Below, in pieces: positions 22,061-34,259 of a DNA stretch of 64,000 bases. The position numbers and the translations under genes are program-made. Each line of letters opens with the position of its first letter. The stretch's first letter is position 1. The notes below the pieces were generated by a model. That model was not told the DNA's origin, did not search any database, and worked only from the letters and a program-made list of their open reading frames with translations. Origin of the DNA: Venturia oleaginea (taxonomy: Eukaryota; Ascomycota; Dothideomycetes; Venturiales; Venturiaceae); NCBI GenBank assembly GCA_013176395.1, contig JABMLP010000015.1, positions 310,001 through 374,000 of the forward strand, given 5' to 3'.

Positions 22061-23811
22061 TCGTTTCACATGAGAACCGTCAAGTACGGATATTTCCTAT
22101 CCCCCGTATATACCATACCTTAACCTGCCGTGGTCCGTTGTCCCCCCAACTCACATCACCAGAATACTCTCCTACCCTTAACCTGCACTTTTTCTCCCTA
22201 TCACCCCTGCCTTTTGTCCCTGTACCGGGGGTGGTCCTCCTCCTCCCTGCTCACTTTTCGATGTTACCCTGCCCTTTTTCCTTCTCCTCCTGTCCTTTAC
22301 CTTCTCTATTGCGCTTACTTTCCGATGTTGCCCTGCCCTTTATCCTCCAGCTCCTGTTGCGGCCCCTTTGGACTCTCGCGCCATCGTTGGTGGTAGGTGA
22401 GGTGATGCCCCTTCAGACTTTTGCGTAGCAGGTAAGGTAGGTGAGGTGGAGTCTCTTCAGACTATTGCGGAGGAGGTATCGGTACACGCCCGGTACACGC
22501 CCGGTACGGGGTAGGTGAGGTGGTGTAGGAAGTAGGTAAGGTAGTAGTCGTAGTTAAGAATTTTGGACTCTTTGTGCGGCCTTGGCGGGACTTGAACTCC
22601 TCCGACTCGGTGCCAGCGTGGTACTTCCAGTATACGTTGCTCTTCGTGTAATCGCTGTATTGCCATCTCTTACTACGTACTGAGTTTTCCCTGTGTCCAG
22701 GAGCATCGCTCGTGGTGTGGTAGAGTCCGCTCTACCAGGCAAACCACCACGACATGCCGTCCGATGCCCGTGGAGGGTGAGTCCACGGACAGCGATTTCC
22801 ATCGGCTCTCCCATCATCGTCGAGACGATATGAAAGGTTCGTAGCCTCCGCCTCGTACAGGCTGGAAATTCGACTTTGGAGGCCGAATATAATATTAAAC
22901 TAGTATATAAGTCTACTATTCTTTACAAGTTTTTAGAAGATAAGTATTAAGAGTATAGCGTAAAGTTATTACCGGGGATAGTTATGAGAGAGCGAGGATA
23001 AAGATATTGATTAATTTCGTAACGAGTCGGGCTCTTCCATCCTTTCATTAGTTTTTGTAGGTTTAGCTGTTGGTAATAAGGGGGTTTAAAAGGGTTAGGA
23101 AGTAATCTATGGGTGTCTTAAGGATTGTACGAAGGAGATGGACAGTGAAGGTTCTTGTTTCCTTAGTAAGGAAGGAAGTCTTGTTGACTTTGTTATTGCG
23201 CCTTGGGCTGTGAGTTTTTCCTGGCTTGCTATCGGGAAGTTGTACGCTGATGGATTGAGTAGGTGCTGTTGTGGGTTTTTTGGTAAGTTTAAGGTGGTTT
23301 TGGAATTTCGACTGAGGGAAGGCGTGGAGGAGATTCAATATAGCTTTCTACTGTTCAGGAACGACCGAGTGTTAAAGTTACAACGAGTAAGCGGGAACAC
23401 TATTTGCCGATTTACCAGAGAAACGCAGATGAAAAGCTCAGAGTGAGCTTGCCAAAGCGTCTAGAAAGGGGAGAGGCGTACCACAAAGAATTGGTGGAAA
23501 TGATCATGTATTTAAATGAAGTTCATATCGTTGGCGCCGGGACGAAAACTCCCAACCAAGACCTCGAAGTGAATGACTGAACGAGTGTATATCCGCACAC
23601 CAAACCCAGCTTCCCATCATCCCTAAACAATATAATACCCTTCTCCTTTCTCCTTCCTCCTCCCCCTCTTACCGACCTCTCAAAACCATAGCTTCCTCCC
23701 TCAACACCCCAATCTCCAACCGCCCTCTCAAAACCCCAACCTCCTCCCTCAACACCCCAATCTCCTCCACCGCCATCGCACAACACCTCTGCGAAGATGT
23801 GTAATGCGCCT
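22061..23811. other. Low-complexity and AT-rich DNA, no supported gene
   Basis: Pyrimidine-rich direct repeats near 22190-22350, short GGTAGGTGAGGTG repeats near 22390-22530, and a very AT-rich tract at about 22880-23010 that could be RIP-affected. A minus ORF at 22554-22817 has no recognisable domain. No gene can be supported. Confidence 0.45.
23671..23766. repeat. 48-bp minisatellite, two copies
   Basis: Copies at 23671-23718 and 23719-23766 differ at a few positions (CTCTCAAAACC...CTCAACACCCCAATCTCC). On the minus strand the unit is a multiple of 3 and reads as a GDWGVEGG...FER repeat in a short ORF. I take that ORF as unproven. Confidence 0.7.
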
Positions 23812-24120
23812 TCAACCTCTCGAATTTCTCCCCCCCCCCTTCCTACTCATCTTCAATTTATTCTTCAATTTCGAGACGTTGAGTGCTAGACGTATGTTGT
23901 TCCGTAGTGCAGAACAGAGGTTATGGAAAGTCCCTATGTGCGCATTCTGTTCTGTTTGGAGCATGTGTTGTGCATGGCGGAGGAGGGATTTGAGGTGTTT
24001 TGTCTTGCGGGATCGGATTTTATCGTGTTTTTGTAGGGTTATTACTTTTTCTTTGGTTTGAGCGTGGGTTTTTCTTTCGGTGAGTTGCTCGGATAATGGT
24101 CGTGATTGTTTGGTGGGCAT
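23812..24120 (-). CDS. Hypothetical basic coiled-coil protein
   Basis: A 102-codon ORF starting at ATG 24120, rich in Lys, Arg, Gln and Leu, with heptad-like spacing (LLRHAQHMLQTEQNAHI, then LCSALRNNIRLALNVSKLKN). No family recognised. It resembles the ORF at 44242-44829 in size and composition only. Could be part of a spliced gene with the open frame at 24130-24580, but I found no convincing junction. Confidence 0.3.
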   Translation of the reverse strand: MPTKQSRPLSEQLTERKTHAQTKEKVITLQKHDKIRSRKTKHLKSLLRHAQHMLQTEQNAHIGTFHNLCSALRNNIRLALNVSKLKNKLKMSRKGGGRNSRG

Positions 24121-24597
24121 TCTGCAGTGTCTTGGGTTGAGATATTTTGCATATGGATGTTGTTGTTGTTAATGGGAGATGACGGATGTTGAAGTGGATG
24201 TTTTGTTGGCTTCGTGATTGTAGATCGAGCCTTCCCTTCTCTGGCGATGAGATCTGTGGAAGTGGACGGACAATGTTGAGAGCGCGACAAAAAGGAGAAA
24301 ACAACAGATTCGAGATTATTAGTATCAATGCTAGTTTTTTGCCAGACAAAGAATGCCAAACCAACGATTTTTGTTGTTGTGGAAAGGGCTGTGAATTTAT
24401 TAAGATCTTGTGTGATGAACTGACTACACGACCACTGGCTTCAGCCTCTTCCACCCGCACGACCGGTCCCTTGTCGTCCCACGTCGAGTTAATCATAATG
24501 TTCGCCATCCACTTCTCCGTCTGCACGTCATTCCAACTCGTCGTTCGGAAAATTGGTGGTGCCTCGGCAATGTTCCTGCTCACAGGTTTCGACTCAT

Positions 24598-24930
24598 TCA
24601 GAAGGCTGGCATTGGTTCTGTCGAGATCTGAACAGTGCGTCTCTCCATAATGATAGGCGCCACAGAGAGGAACTCCTCGAAAGACACTGACCCATTACCA
24701 TCAATGTCGCAGGCCTTGAGCATTTCTTCAACCTCGGCTGTCGTGACCAAATCATCCAGACTTTGGCTGCCAGCCTTCAATTCTTCCATCGAGACCTTAC
24801 CAGAGCCATCTCGATCCAAGAGTGAGAAACGTTGGCTTCTACCATCCGAACCCATTCGAGCAGACCCTCGCTGGGCCAACCTCTTGCGCAAGGCGTTGAT
24901 TTGGCTGAGTCCATCAGATCCGCACGATGG
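24598..24930 (-). CDS. EF-hand protein, partial
   Basis: Two calmodulin-type calcium loops are clear: DRDGSGKVSMEE (in FSLLDRDGSGKVSMEEL) and DIDGNGSVSFEE (in ACDIDGNGSVSFEEFL), joined by a helix with SLDDLVTTAEVEEML. The frame opens after a TAG at about 24931, where CTTAG could be a 3' splice site, so the first exon is probably upstream and unidentified. It ends at TGA 24598. A further frame at 24020-24583 looks partly protein-like (SRNIAEAPPIFRTTSW) and may be a continuation after a frameshift or intron. Two EF-hands alone are half of a calmodulin-like protein. Confidence 0.55.
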   Translation of the reverse strand, partial: PSCGSDGLSQINALRKRLAQRGSARMGSDGRSQRFSLLDRDGSGKVSMEELKAGSQSLDDLVTTAEVEEMLKACDIDGNGSVSFEEFLSVAPIIMERRTVQISTEPMPAF

Positions 24931-26135
24931 CTAAGCCTGGGCCATCAATACATCAACATTTGTGCAATTTCTCCACAGCCATTTCAAACGGCTTGAATAA
25001 GTAAACTTTTACACCTACACAATGTCTTTGCGATGTGCTCCCATAGCCATTTCACTTCCGGGCAAAATCATTTTCGCATACTTTCAGCTCGTAAGATTCT
25101 GCGACAGCTGGTGGAGCATCGTTCCTGTGGACGCGCAATTCTTAGCGTCAGTGGACATGCGGGTTCGAATTTAGCTGGACGAATCGTAATGAGCATTTGG
25201 TTCTGCGATGGCCCAGTCATGCATACTGGGGAGCCGGGATTAGCGAAGTCGCGAGGATGAGGGTTGTAATCAAGAAGAGGGATTCACAAGATAATGGAGA
25301 AGAGTAGTGAGGGATGAATTGTGATGGTCGAGGTCGAGAGAAAGCTGAACTTGAAGGAAGCATCTTGGCACGATCACGTGGTGTGCAGCAATGAGCACCC
25401 TGATTATATTTGAATTTCTAGATTCATGTACAGTTATTCTTTAGTACGCCCAAAACACTGCCGGCTGAGCTCTTCTTATCATGATAAGGTGAGGTGTATG
25501 CTGCTCAAGCACGTGATCTTTTCCATCATCTTTTCGCTCCATTTCTGATCTCCTTCTCCACTCACATACTCCGTCGCTTGAGAAACTATGCAACATTCCT
25601 CGTCCTTCCTGGCGCATTAACCGATACCCAGAGAATTCAGCCGCATAATCGACGCGTCGGGTGGAGTCCGTATATCAAAAATTCTTTTGGACGCAATATC
25701 TCCCACCGACCATCAAGGACATCGGATCCTGCTCGTGCATTAGCTCAAGAGACCATACACAAAGAGGGCGAAAGGGGCGTGAGAAGTGCAGAACACAGCC
25801 TTCACCTCGCGTATGTACTCAGGCATACGGAAGACCTCGTTTGTCGAATAGCAGAGCACGGTGTCCATCCTAATCTCCCCTTGAGAACTTTCGTTGGTCT
25901 TTTTGACTTACTTCCATGTTGGTCATTCCGCATATTGATTTTGTCATCCAATCTTAGCACTTGAGAAGCACACAGCCTTGTTCTCGGTGACTGCATTGTG
26001 ATCTTGACAACCAACATGCTTTGTCCCGTTGACTCTTGCAGAGGCATCTGCTCCTTTACATTACAACCTCTACATCGTTGGTTGTTTTCCTGCTACCTCA
26101 TTCAAAGACCTTTTCAAGCTTGAACTGTGAATAGC
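24931..26135. other. Spacer, no supported gene
   Basis: Contains the likely promoter of the EF-hand gene (-) and of the secreted-protein gene (+). Short ORFs only. Confidence 0.4.
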
Positions 26136-28734
26136 ATGAATATATTGAAAATGACACCACCTCAATACAAGTTCAAGGTCCTCCCAGCCTTGTTCTGGAT
26201 AGCCAGCCTTATTCAACTCGCAAATGCTTCCGTGGGAAACTTACCTTTGCCTAGACAGTTGCTCAAGAGGGAGTTACTATCTTCTGGCGATTCTGGAGGT
26301 CTTTTAGTGCCATTGTCCTACATTGAGCTCCATTCTCTTCCAGGTACACCGCAGCCTGGAAGCTCTGCAACCTACAGGAGTATGCTAATCACCTTCAAAC
26401 AGAAGATGGAAACCTAGACATGTTCGTCACAGTCACAGCACATCATAAAACATCGAGATATGTCTCGGTGGAAGACCTTGCACCTCTACTCTCCTCTTTC
26501 TCCTGTCGATCCTCAAGCCTCGCCTTTAGCTTCGATACCGCGTCCAACTACGATAATGCGAAGCGTTTATGGAATGGGCAAGGAGAAATTCTGTTCGTCA
26601 CCCAGAGAGAGGGGTGCGGTCACAGTGCGATAGGGAGTGTTTTTAAGTATTGAATATCCTCCCTTAGACATCAACTTCATCGCTAACAAGATTTCTCAGA
26701 TTATCAACCCTCGTGCACCATGATCACACAATAACCGTCGTCGCCAAATCATAAGAGGTTATACTCGGAGATTCCTCGGACGCAAGCTCTCGGCTCGTCG
26801 TTCAAGGTCGTCGTTTAGAGCTCGTAGAGCCCCAAACGCGCCACCGACGCGAGTTGGTCGACAAGACTGTTGAGTTTGATCTTGTTGCGCCATGGCCGTC
26901 TAAAGAAAAGATTATATCTGTGGGCGATGAGACTGAAGCCTTGCAATGGTAAGTCATTTGGTTCGGTCTATTTGCTGGCGTCTGATCAGAAAGTCAGGGA
27001 CCTAGATCTCTACTGCCTTGACTGCAGCAGCAAGGGAAAGGTCGCCCCGTATTTTGAGTACGATATCGACACAAGCTTCAACCTCTTAAAAGCTCTTTCT
27101 TCCATTTCCGAGGCCGGGATTGATCTCTCCATGGTGACGACACTGGGAGCTCAAGTACTCTATCGCTCGTTGCACCAGTAGTGCGCAAAGCGGAGGTTGG
27201 TATCAGAGTGCTTCAGGATGTTGAAATCAATCTCAATCTCGGTTTTGAGTTAAATGGACAGGGCCACATTGTGTGCTCGTTCCCGGGTCTTAGCTCCGAG
27301 TGTTTTGGGAGTAAGAAGCTCGGTGCCAAATTGTTGTCGAATCGTGACCATAGTTATACACACAGTGTAAGTCATCTCATTGTTTTGTCTATCGATCTCA
27401 CGCAGGTATCACTTTCTGAATTCCGATTTTCAGCTCGGCAATTGGAATATCACAGCAGCTGCGACCTGGGGCGTAACTGTAGAGCTGCATGCCGAGGTAG
27501 CGATGAATGTGTAAGTTGCTTCCATATTTGACTCTGTATTCCTTCATTCAACCAATACTACCACAGCACCATACCAATACATGTCGCAGCCAAAGGCGGC
27601 ACCCAAGCAGATTACGAGTTGATACACGACAATTACACGAACACTATCAATCCTCAGATACGTTCGGGTCAACCTACTATCGACGGACCTAGCCCACAGA
27701 TCTGCCTGGCGGTGTCACTAGGTCCCAGCTTTAATGTCACCCTCTCCAACCCAAACGTCCTCGTGAAGGATTTGCAAGTCATTTCGATGAACGCTCGTCT
27801 GGACTTGCCAAAAGTAGAAGTGTGTGCGACCAAGGTAGACAGTAAGTTGGAAGCATTCTCAGAACAACAGCATATTGACCAGAAACTAGACGTGGACGAA
27901 CACTGTAACCCGAACGGACCGCTCGATCCCGCGCTTCAACTTGAAGCTGACGTGACTGCTGGACTGAGTTTCTCAACCTCACTACTACCTCGTTATGGTA
28001 ACCTTTTGAAAGACCTATACAAACAATTGGGGCAGATACGCCATTGTTGGGGTTCTGATAAGGGTAAGCCTCAACCTCCCGGTGTACCAGATTTCCCCCC
28101 TATTCCAGGACCACCTACCAGAAATGAGACGTCGAATAATTCAAGCACTACGACCACAAACCAGACTAACCTCGAATGCGCAAACGTGGCGCCCTCTCAA
28201 GGTGGTCAACCTTGCGGCGCTGATCTAATGATTTGCATAAATACATATAGATGGGCCTGTCCTCGCGGAGATAACGGAATCGTGCCACCAGGTACAATCT
28301 GTAAATGGTATGTCTCGATCTTCCACTTCATTTCATGCTATCATCTGCACCACTTATCTTTCATCCTACTTTGTCTTCCACATTCCCTCAGCTCCCCCTT
28401 GTGTAAATGCCTTTCACTTCACATTCTTGATGTACCGTACTCAAACTCTACACCGACTAACACCGACGCTAGCAACGCATTCCGGCATCTAGGCTAGGTC
28501 CCATCCTCCACCGCCGTCCCCGTCTGTACATCTGGTATTTACTGCTTCGGAGATTATTATTTTGGAGTTTGTGGGGTTAGTGGTATTGAGCCGCCTCAGG
28601 TTGTCGCTTCTGGGACTGTTTGTCGAGATGGTGGGCTGGTGGCTAGTGGGAGTTCGACGGCTTCGGCGGCGCCTACGGTTCCTTCTTGGGGTGTGGCGTA
28701 TTATGTTGGACAAGGGTTGGGGATGAGTTTGTGA
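26136..28734 (+). pseudogene. Secreted cysteine-rich protein (DUF7029/DUF7223-like), decayed
   Basis: Starts with a signal peptide (VLPALFWIASLIQLANA) from ATG 26136. Recognisable blocks follow: VSVEDLAPLLSSFSC, LAFSFDTASNYDNAKRLW, ILFVTQREGCG, LYCLDCSSKGKVAPYFEYD, LGNWNITAAATWGVTVEL, then a C-terminal Cys-rich region (CGADLMICINTYRWACP and GIYCFGDYYFGVCG) ending at 28734. At least two introns are credible: 26949-26997, and one after AATGT near 27508. Two lesions stand out: an in-frame TAA at 26752-26754, and a switch from frame 2 to frame 1 near 27140-27180 without splice sites. A third frame change near 26366 is also hard to splice. Family assignment is from memory of large secreted fungal proteins and moderately sure. 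Confidence 0.6.
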
Positions 28735-29125
28735 GGGGATGGTGTTCTGGAGTTAGGTTGGGGATCTTTTGGGAAGACGATTATTGGATTGCTGATTGTT
28801 TGATGCTTGGGGGTTGTTGTGTGAGATGTTGATGCTGGGTTTGATGAAGATTTAGCCGTTGGATAGGTGTGATATCGTAACCCCAGATAGCATAATGAAA
28901 TTCTTTTGGCATCTTGAAAGCGAGATTTCGACAGGAATTTATCGATATCGATATTGTTTTGAAAATGATGTTTTGGTGTTCGAGTGTTAAGGATTACGCA
29001 ACAGTTTTAAGCAAAAGCAAAGGCACAAGATGCCTGCAACTGCGGAATACCTCCGCAATAGACACGCGACTACGCTACAACAACATCCTCAACCCACCAT
29101 ACATACACGCCCTCCCGCTTGAGAT
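28735..29125. other. Short spacer
   Basis: No gene. Holds a palindromic ATCGATATCGAT at about 28939-28950, a motif that recurs elsewhere in the window. Confidence 0.5.
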
Positions 29126-31293
29126 ATGGATATGGATCGCTTCGTTAACCAAGAAGACGCGTCGCTCTCATCATTTGAGCCCCCGAGCTCTCCACCACCA
29201 TTTCAAGCACCGCCCGTACACCGCCGGAAGAGAACGCGTGCACTAGAGCACACAGATGACAGCACTCCCAGCGACGGCCCTCTCTTCTCGAGCGACCCTC
29301 CAGATCCATCAGTAGACGAATACTTCCAACCGAGACGAAAGAGACAGTACAGAGGGACATGGTGGGGTGAAACTACGCGCGAGGAGACGCCAGAGGATCC
29401 CGCTCCACAAAGAACGAAGAGTGGCTTCTCCAGAAATCTGGATAGTGGTATATGGATGGGGAGTGATGAAGATCTTGGGTCTGACGATACTGCTCCCGAT
29501 GTGGAACTTCTGCGCGGGAATGTGGGAAGGCATGCGGTACCACGTAATGCGACAAAACCTTGCGCGGCAAAGATGCTGCCACGCGAATCTCTCAATTCAG
29601 GTCAGTCAATTTCATGAATGAATCCAATTCAACCGTTTCGATTCCACGGTTTCCTCGACAATTTATGTCCACAAGAATCAACGGACAAATCAGGATCGAT
29701 ATCGATGACTTTCTAGCAATATCATTCTTCGAGATTGAGAGAAATTTATAGATATCGGTCTCGAGTCGAGACGTCGCTTTAATCGTACGATATTCGGTGG
29801 CCGAGGCTAGAAACAGACATGAATCGACGAGAGCGCTGTAAGCCTGAATACATGGGCCCTTTCTAAGGACTTTCGGGCAGTGTTAAGTGACATTGATTGA
29901 CGAACTCGTAGTACCGCCACGCCCAGACAGTGTTGATACTATAACAGCACGCCAGACGGCAAAACAGAGAGAAGAAGCTCGGACAATTGAGCTTGCACAA
30001 TCGAAATTACAGCACTTCCTCGATAACAGCGATGAAAACATTGCTCTTTGCGGCATTGGTTTGAGGACTCTACCAGATCTGTTCTTTGAACCGCTTCAGA
30101 CGCTTTTCAGAGATCCAAGCCCGTTCGATCCAGACAATTCAGATGACGAAAACGAGGTAGAATTTCAAGCTAGGGGTCTCATACCACGTATCAAGCTGGA
30201 CCTTAGCAGCAACGCCTTGGGGATCTTGCCCCTCAGCCTGTTTGACCTGCAAAATATTACAAAACTGAATCTGTCAAACAACAACTTAACATCTCTACCG
30301 CGACATATTGGCAACCTGAAAAATCTGGCATGCCTCGACGTCAGTAGTAATCGTCTTCGCTGGCTGCCTTGGGAACTCATTCAATTGTTCGAACCAGGCA
30401 AATTGAAAGCACTTCATCTTGAGTGCAATCCCTTCTTGCAGCCTTTTTCGTACGTTTCATCCTTTGGATCCTGGGAGCAAACCTGGATTCCTCCAACAGA
30501 TGTCGAACTTGCATTAAACAAGATTCGGCATGAACTCAACAGGTGGCGAGGCTTCCAAAAAGCCAGATCTGGCGCCAAACCACCCCAAGACCAGGTGCCC
30601 TACGATTTGGCCATCGCGCACGCGGAGTGGATGGCACGTTTCTATATTAATTGGGTTGTACAAGGTGTGCTCTCAGACAAATGGCCACGGAGATACGACT
30701 CACGACAGACAATACAAGTCGCGTCAACGTCAGCGTTCCGCTTTGGAGTCGATGGTAGAATAGTACACGGTCAGCCAAGGTGTGCACCTTCTTCGCTACC
30801 CGTGGACGAATTTGTGTACCCTGCCACATTCGAAAAGGACCATATTACAGGGATCATGGAGAGACTGGACCGCGAGGCGATGTCTGCGGATGAGCTAGAC
30901 TCCCAATCTCTTACAGCATTGCTTCGGGAACCAGCACCGTCTCAGCGAAAAGCAGCGTCACCGCAGGGAAGTGCCGTACCGTCTCTTTTCGAGCTCGCCC
31001 TTCAATCCGCAACAAAGGGTTCGATAGGAGAAGACGTAAGGTACGACATCAAAGATCTGTTCGGCATGATTCGTGAAAGCGACCCGGAATCTTTTCGACA
31101 AGGCATAAAGACTGCAATAGACGTCTACGAAGAAGGTGGTCGTGTCTGTAGCGTTTGCTCCAGGCCTTTCATTATCGCTCGGACGGAGTGGGTGGAGTAT
31201 TGGTATTTGGGAAGGTCACCGTCCATGGATAAGACGAAGATTTTCATACCGATTTTGAGGAGAGGGTGTAGTCCGAATTGTGTAGCTCACTGA
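29126..31293 (+). CDS. Leucine-rich-repeat protein with C-terminal Cys pairs
   Basis: Two exons: 29126-29600 and 29888-31293, joined in phase across a 287-nt GT-AG intron to 626 residues. The N-terminal 155 residues are Ser/Pro/charged and probably disordered. LRRs occupy about residues 258-340 (IKLDLSSNALGILPLSLFDL, KLNLSNNNLTSLP, CLDVSSNRLRWLP, ALHLECNPF). The C-terminal end has CSVCSRPF (about 578) and GCSPNC (about 619), a likely zinc site. Proteins of this layout occur across filamentous ascomycetes with no assigned role, probably as scaffolds. The intron is unusually long and contains a short repeat-like palindromic element. Confidence 0.8.
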
Positions 31294-32708
31294 TTTCTTT
31301 TTTGTTCATGTGTTTTTAGCAATACTTGAAATTAGATGGGGACTTGCGATTCGGGGTTGATCTTGGGATGGGAATGTTGCAGAATGAAATATAATCTACA
31401 CTTGGGATCTAGAATCTGGAAGGATGCTTGGTGTGATGTAAAAATGTTGTTACTCCAGCAAATTTGTTCGGTCTGTTGATGTTAGTTACTTTCGATGCTA
31501 GGCATCTGAGATATCTGAATGAAGCTGGAGTAAAAAAAAGCTCCGCTTGTATTCGAGCTTTATTACAGGTTGGTGTAGCCGTGGCCCTAGAATATTCTTA
31601 CAGGAGCCGGCCGCCGATCTTTTCGGCCGTGCTCTCGTGTTAGACGCGCGTACTTGGTTTTCTTCTTCCCCTTTCCTTTTTAGCTATATCGACCCGCATT
31701 TTCCACCATTAAATACTTCTACTGCTGGAACACCTTGTCCACTGATTCCAGCCAAGTTTTGCTTAGGAGTTTGATTTGGTGATATCACTCTTCGCGGATC
31801 CCAGACGTCGAATCGACCTCAGCTTGACTTCCTCGCGCACCACCTTCACCATCTCAGCTAGTAGTAGAATGTCTTCAATCATATAGCAGTCCACCGGGAA
31901 CGCGTCCTTACCAGGATGCTCGCTTGTGGGGACCAAATCGTGCTTATGCACTTCATGCAGGACCTGGGAGTTATGTGAGCGAGCTGAGGGTGATACAGGC
32001 AGGGGATACCTATAGTCATAGCTGGATGGGGCTGAACACGAAGACGATCTCTGGAAAGCCTCTCAGCGGTAAGCTCACCGCATTGACGACTTAGGGATAC
32101 ATATGGAGATGAGCATGGTGTGCTCCGAGAGCAAGGGTTGGGACTGACGCCGAGGTTGATTTTGGCAACGAAATCTAACAATACAGCAGGAAATGGAAAG
32201 TAACGATGGAAATCGAAGAAGGCCGACGAATACCGCCCCCAATATCTCAAACCCGGAAACACTGAGTTGTGGTCCTGTTTATCACATCACAACTCTGATT
32301 TCTCGCCGCTGCCAGCTGTGGCCTGTTCTTCCACGCCGGTGGAAGCAAGGCAACTACAATATCGTTAGGCGCATAGTCTCGTGGCAGTGAGCAATTGATG
32401 CTTACGCGATGCGGTGGCAACATCCAGTTTCTGGACATCCTCCTCCAAATGTCATCAGACAGCAAGTTCCTGGAGCGACAAACGGAATCTTTGGCACTAT
32501 ACCAGGGCAACTGTTCATCGATTAGCCAAGAATAATGATGGAACGGAAAATATGACGCTCACGCGATACGATGACAACATCCGGTGGAAGGGCAACCTTC
32601 GCCAAATGTCATGAGACAGCAAGTCCGACTGCTTCTCAGGCGCTCGTCCGTTGTATTGCCTTGTCTTTTCGAATTGTTAGATAGGCTTTTATTGATTTCT
32701 TTGGCGAC
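31294..32708. other. Spacer, no supported gene
   Basis: Two diverged copies of a roughly 75-bp sequence lie near 32405-32485 and 32560-32635 (each with CCAAATGTCAT.AGACAGCAAGT). No coding sequence supported. Confidence 0.45.
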
Positions 32709-33002
32709 TTACTGCGCTAAAGCGTTATTGGTGGCTATATCTTGAAATTCAAGAGCGCTGTCTATTTCGGTGGGACTATCAATTGAGTCTTCACAAGGGC
32801 AACACTTGATACCCGCATCGGTATACTCCAGGCTAATGACGGCTTGCGCATCCTTTGCAGATGGATTGGTGAAAGAAAGATGGCTCGAAGGGAGCTCCAG
32901 CTGAAGACCACAGCAGCCTTTCAAGCAGAGGGCTTGATTGCTTGCAGCTAAAATTGAGACAATCAGGGCCAAAAGAATTGCAAACTGCTGAGGGATAGTC
33001 AT
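32709..33002 (-). CDS. Small secreted cysteine-rich protein
   Basis: A 97-residue single-exon ORF from ATG 33002. The N-terminus is a clear signal peptide (QQFAILLALIVSILAASNQA). The mature part has six Cys grouped as CLKGCC near the start and CCPC near the middle (GIKCCPCEDS), in an acidic, low-complexity background. Secretion, size and paired cysteines fit a candidate effector or cell-surface protein; nothing specific is recognised. A short in-frame extension upstream of the ATG lacks a better start. Confidence 0.6.
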   Translation of the reverse strand: MTIPQQFAILLALIVSILAASNQALCLKGCCGLQLELPSSHLSFTNPSAKDAQAVISLEYTDAGIKCCPCEDSIDSPTEIDSALEFQDIATNNALAQ

Positions 33003-34259
33003 TTCTGGTGATCGGGCTTGATTTTGAAATAGGAAGGGAAATTGATGAAGCAAAATGGCTTGTCAATATAAGATCGATGGTTTTGGGACGTATAGGAAGA
33101 AGAGCGTGTGTATTGATTCTTATACATATTCTCAACAACCCAGAATTCGATGAGGAGACAAGGCTGACAGCCTCGCTCGATTCTGCCTGACGAGGCCGCG
33201 ATTCCTCCTTTAGTGTTTCGACCGAACATGATCGCATCATGGTCGCAATTGTTGTCAGGGATTGAGGCGACGTTTCTTGGTGTCAAGGTCGAACATTCCT
33301 TCTCAGCTTTCCGATTGGCCCACGCAGAAGCTGGATCGAACCGAGGGAAACCAATCGGTTGTTGCATATCGTATTAGGTGCAAGGCTGTGTATAAATATG
33401 TCAAGAGCAGGCTATACACAGAGATCTCCACTATTGGTACGCCCTGGTGTCTAATCCTCTCCATGGTAGAATTGGCCCCATCAAATCCAGACCCTGGCTT
33501 CCTGCAGCCTTACTGGTCAATAGATGAGGGAAGCTTAAAATTAGGAGTTTTGGCGTCGCCCCAGCATTCGGGCTTTGATTGATTTGTTGAGCATTCCCCA
33601 ACAAAAGCGGACCCATGCGAACATAATTCTCGCTCTCAATAGCAAGCTCTATATGGGTCAGAGGGATCTGCACGGCTTGTGTGATGCGTCAGCTTGGCAG
33701 AAGAGGCCGCCGGTCAGCCTGGTCAACGATAAGGCTGTGATTGGCTGAGAAAGAGGGATCGTCCATCCCTCCAGCAACGTGGCCCGAGAATCCAACCAGA
33801 CACGAGATAGCCGACAAATACTGATACGCGTCTCGGGATATCCGCTTGGCTTTGGTATCGGAAGTCTCATTCTTCCTTGCACGAACACCAGTGTGGCTGT
33901 CTTGCGTACGTCAGCCTCAGCTGGAAGCACAGCCTCTGAAGCCCTGCATATATTCTCTCCATATAGAATATGCAGACAGACTTTCAGCTCTCCCGAAACT
34001 GTGGCTTGGCCAATCCCAACTCGCCCATACCAGCGCGTTCGGCCACAGTGGCAGTTCGCACGTCCTCGCCCAGTTCAAAAAGCATCGCGGCCTCTACCGA
34101 AATTTCGCTCTGTGGCACTTCCAACAATTCATTACTACAGTGTGAAATTGGAAAGACCTTAGAGGCTTTGATTTCACCGTATCAGGCCCGGTTAAAAATA
34201 TTACAGTTGCCTCTGTTCGCACAGAAGAAGATGGATGATATCGCGAAGCTATAATCCTG
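33003..34259. other. Spacer, no supported gene
   Basis: Only motif-free ORFs. Includes the likely promoters of the secreted protein (-) and the membrane-protein gene (+). Confidence 0.4.

Noticed and set aside
22570..22640. tRNA T-arm-like sequence (GAGTTCAAGTCCC on the minus strand)
   Set aside because: The stem around the loop does not pair and no acceptor, D or anticodon arms could be found.
22880..23010. AT-rich tract as centromere or origin
   Set aside because: Only about 130 bp and without any defining motif; RIP-affected repeat is more likely.
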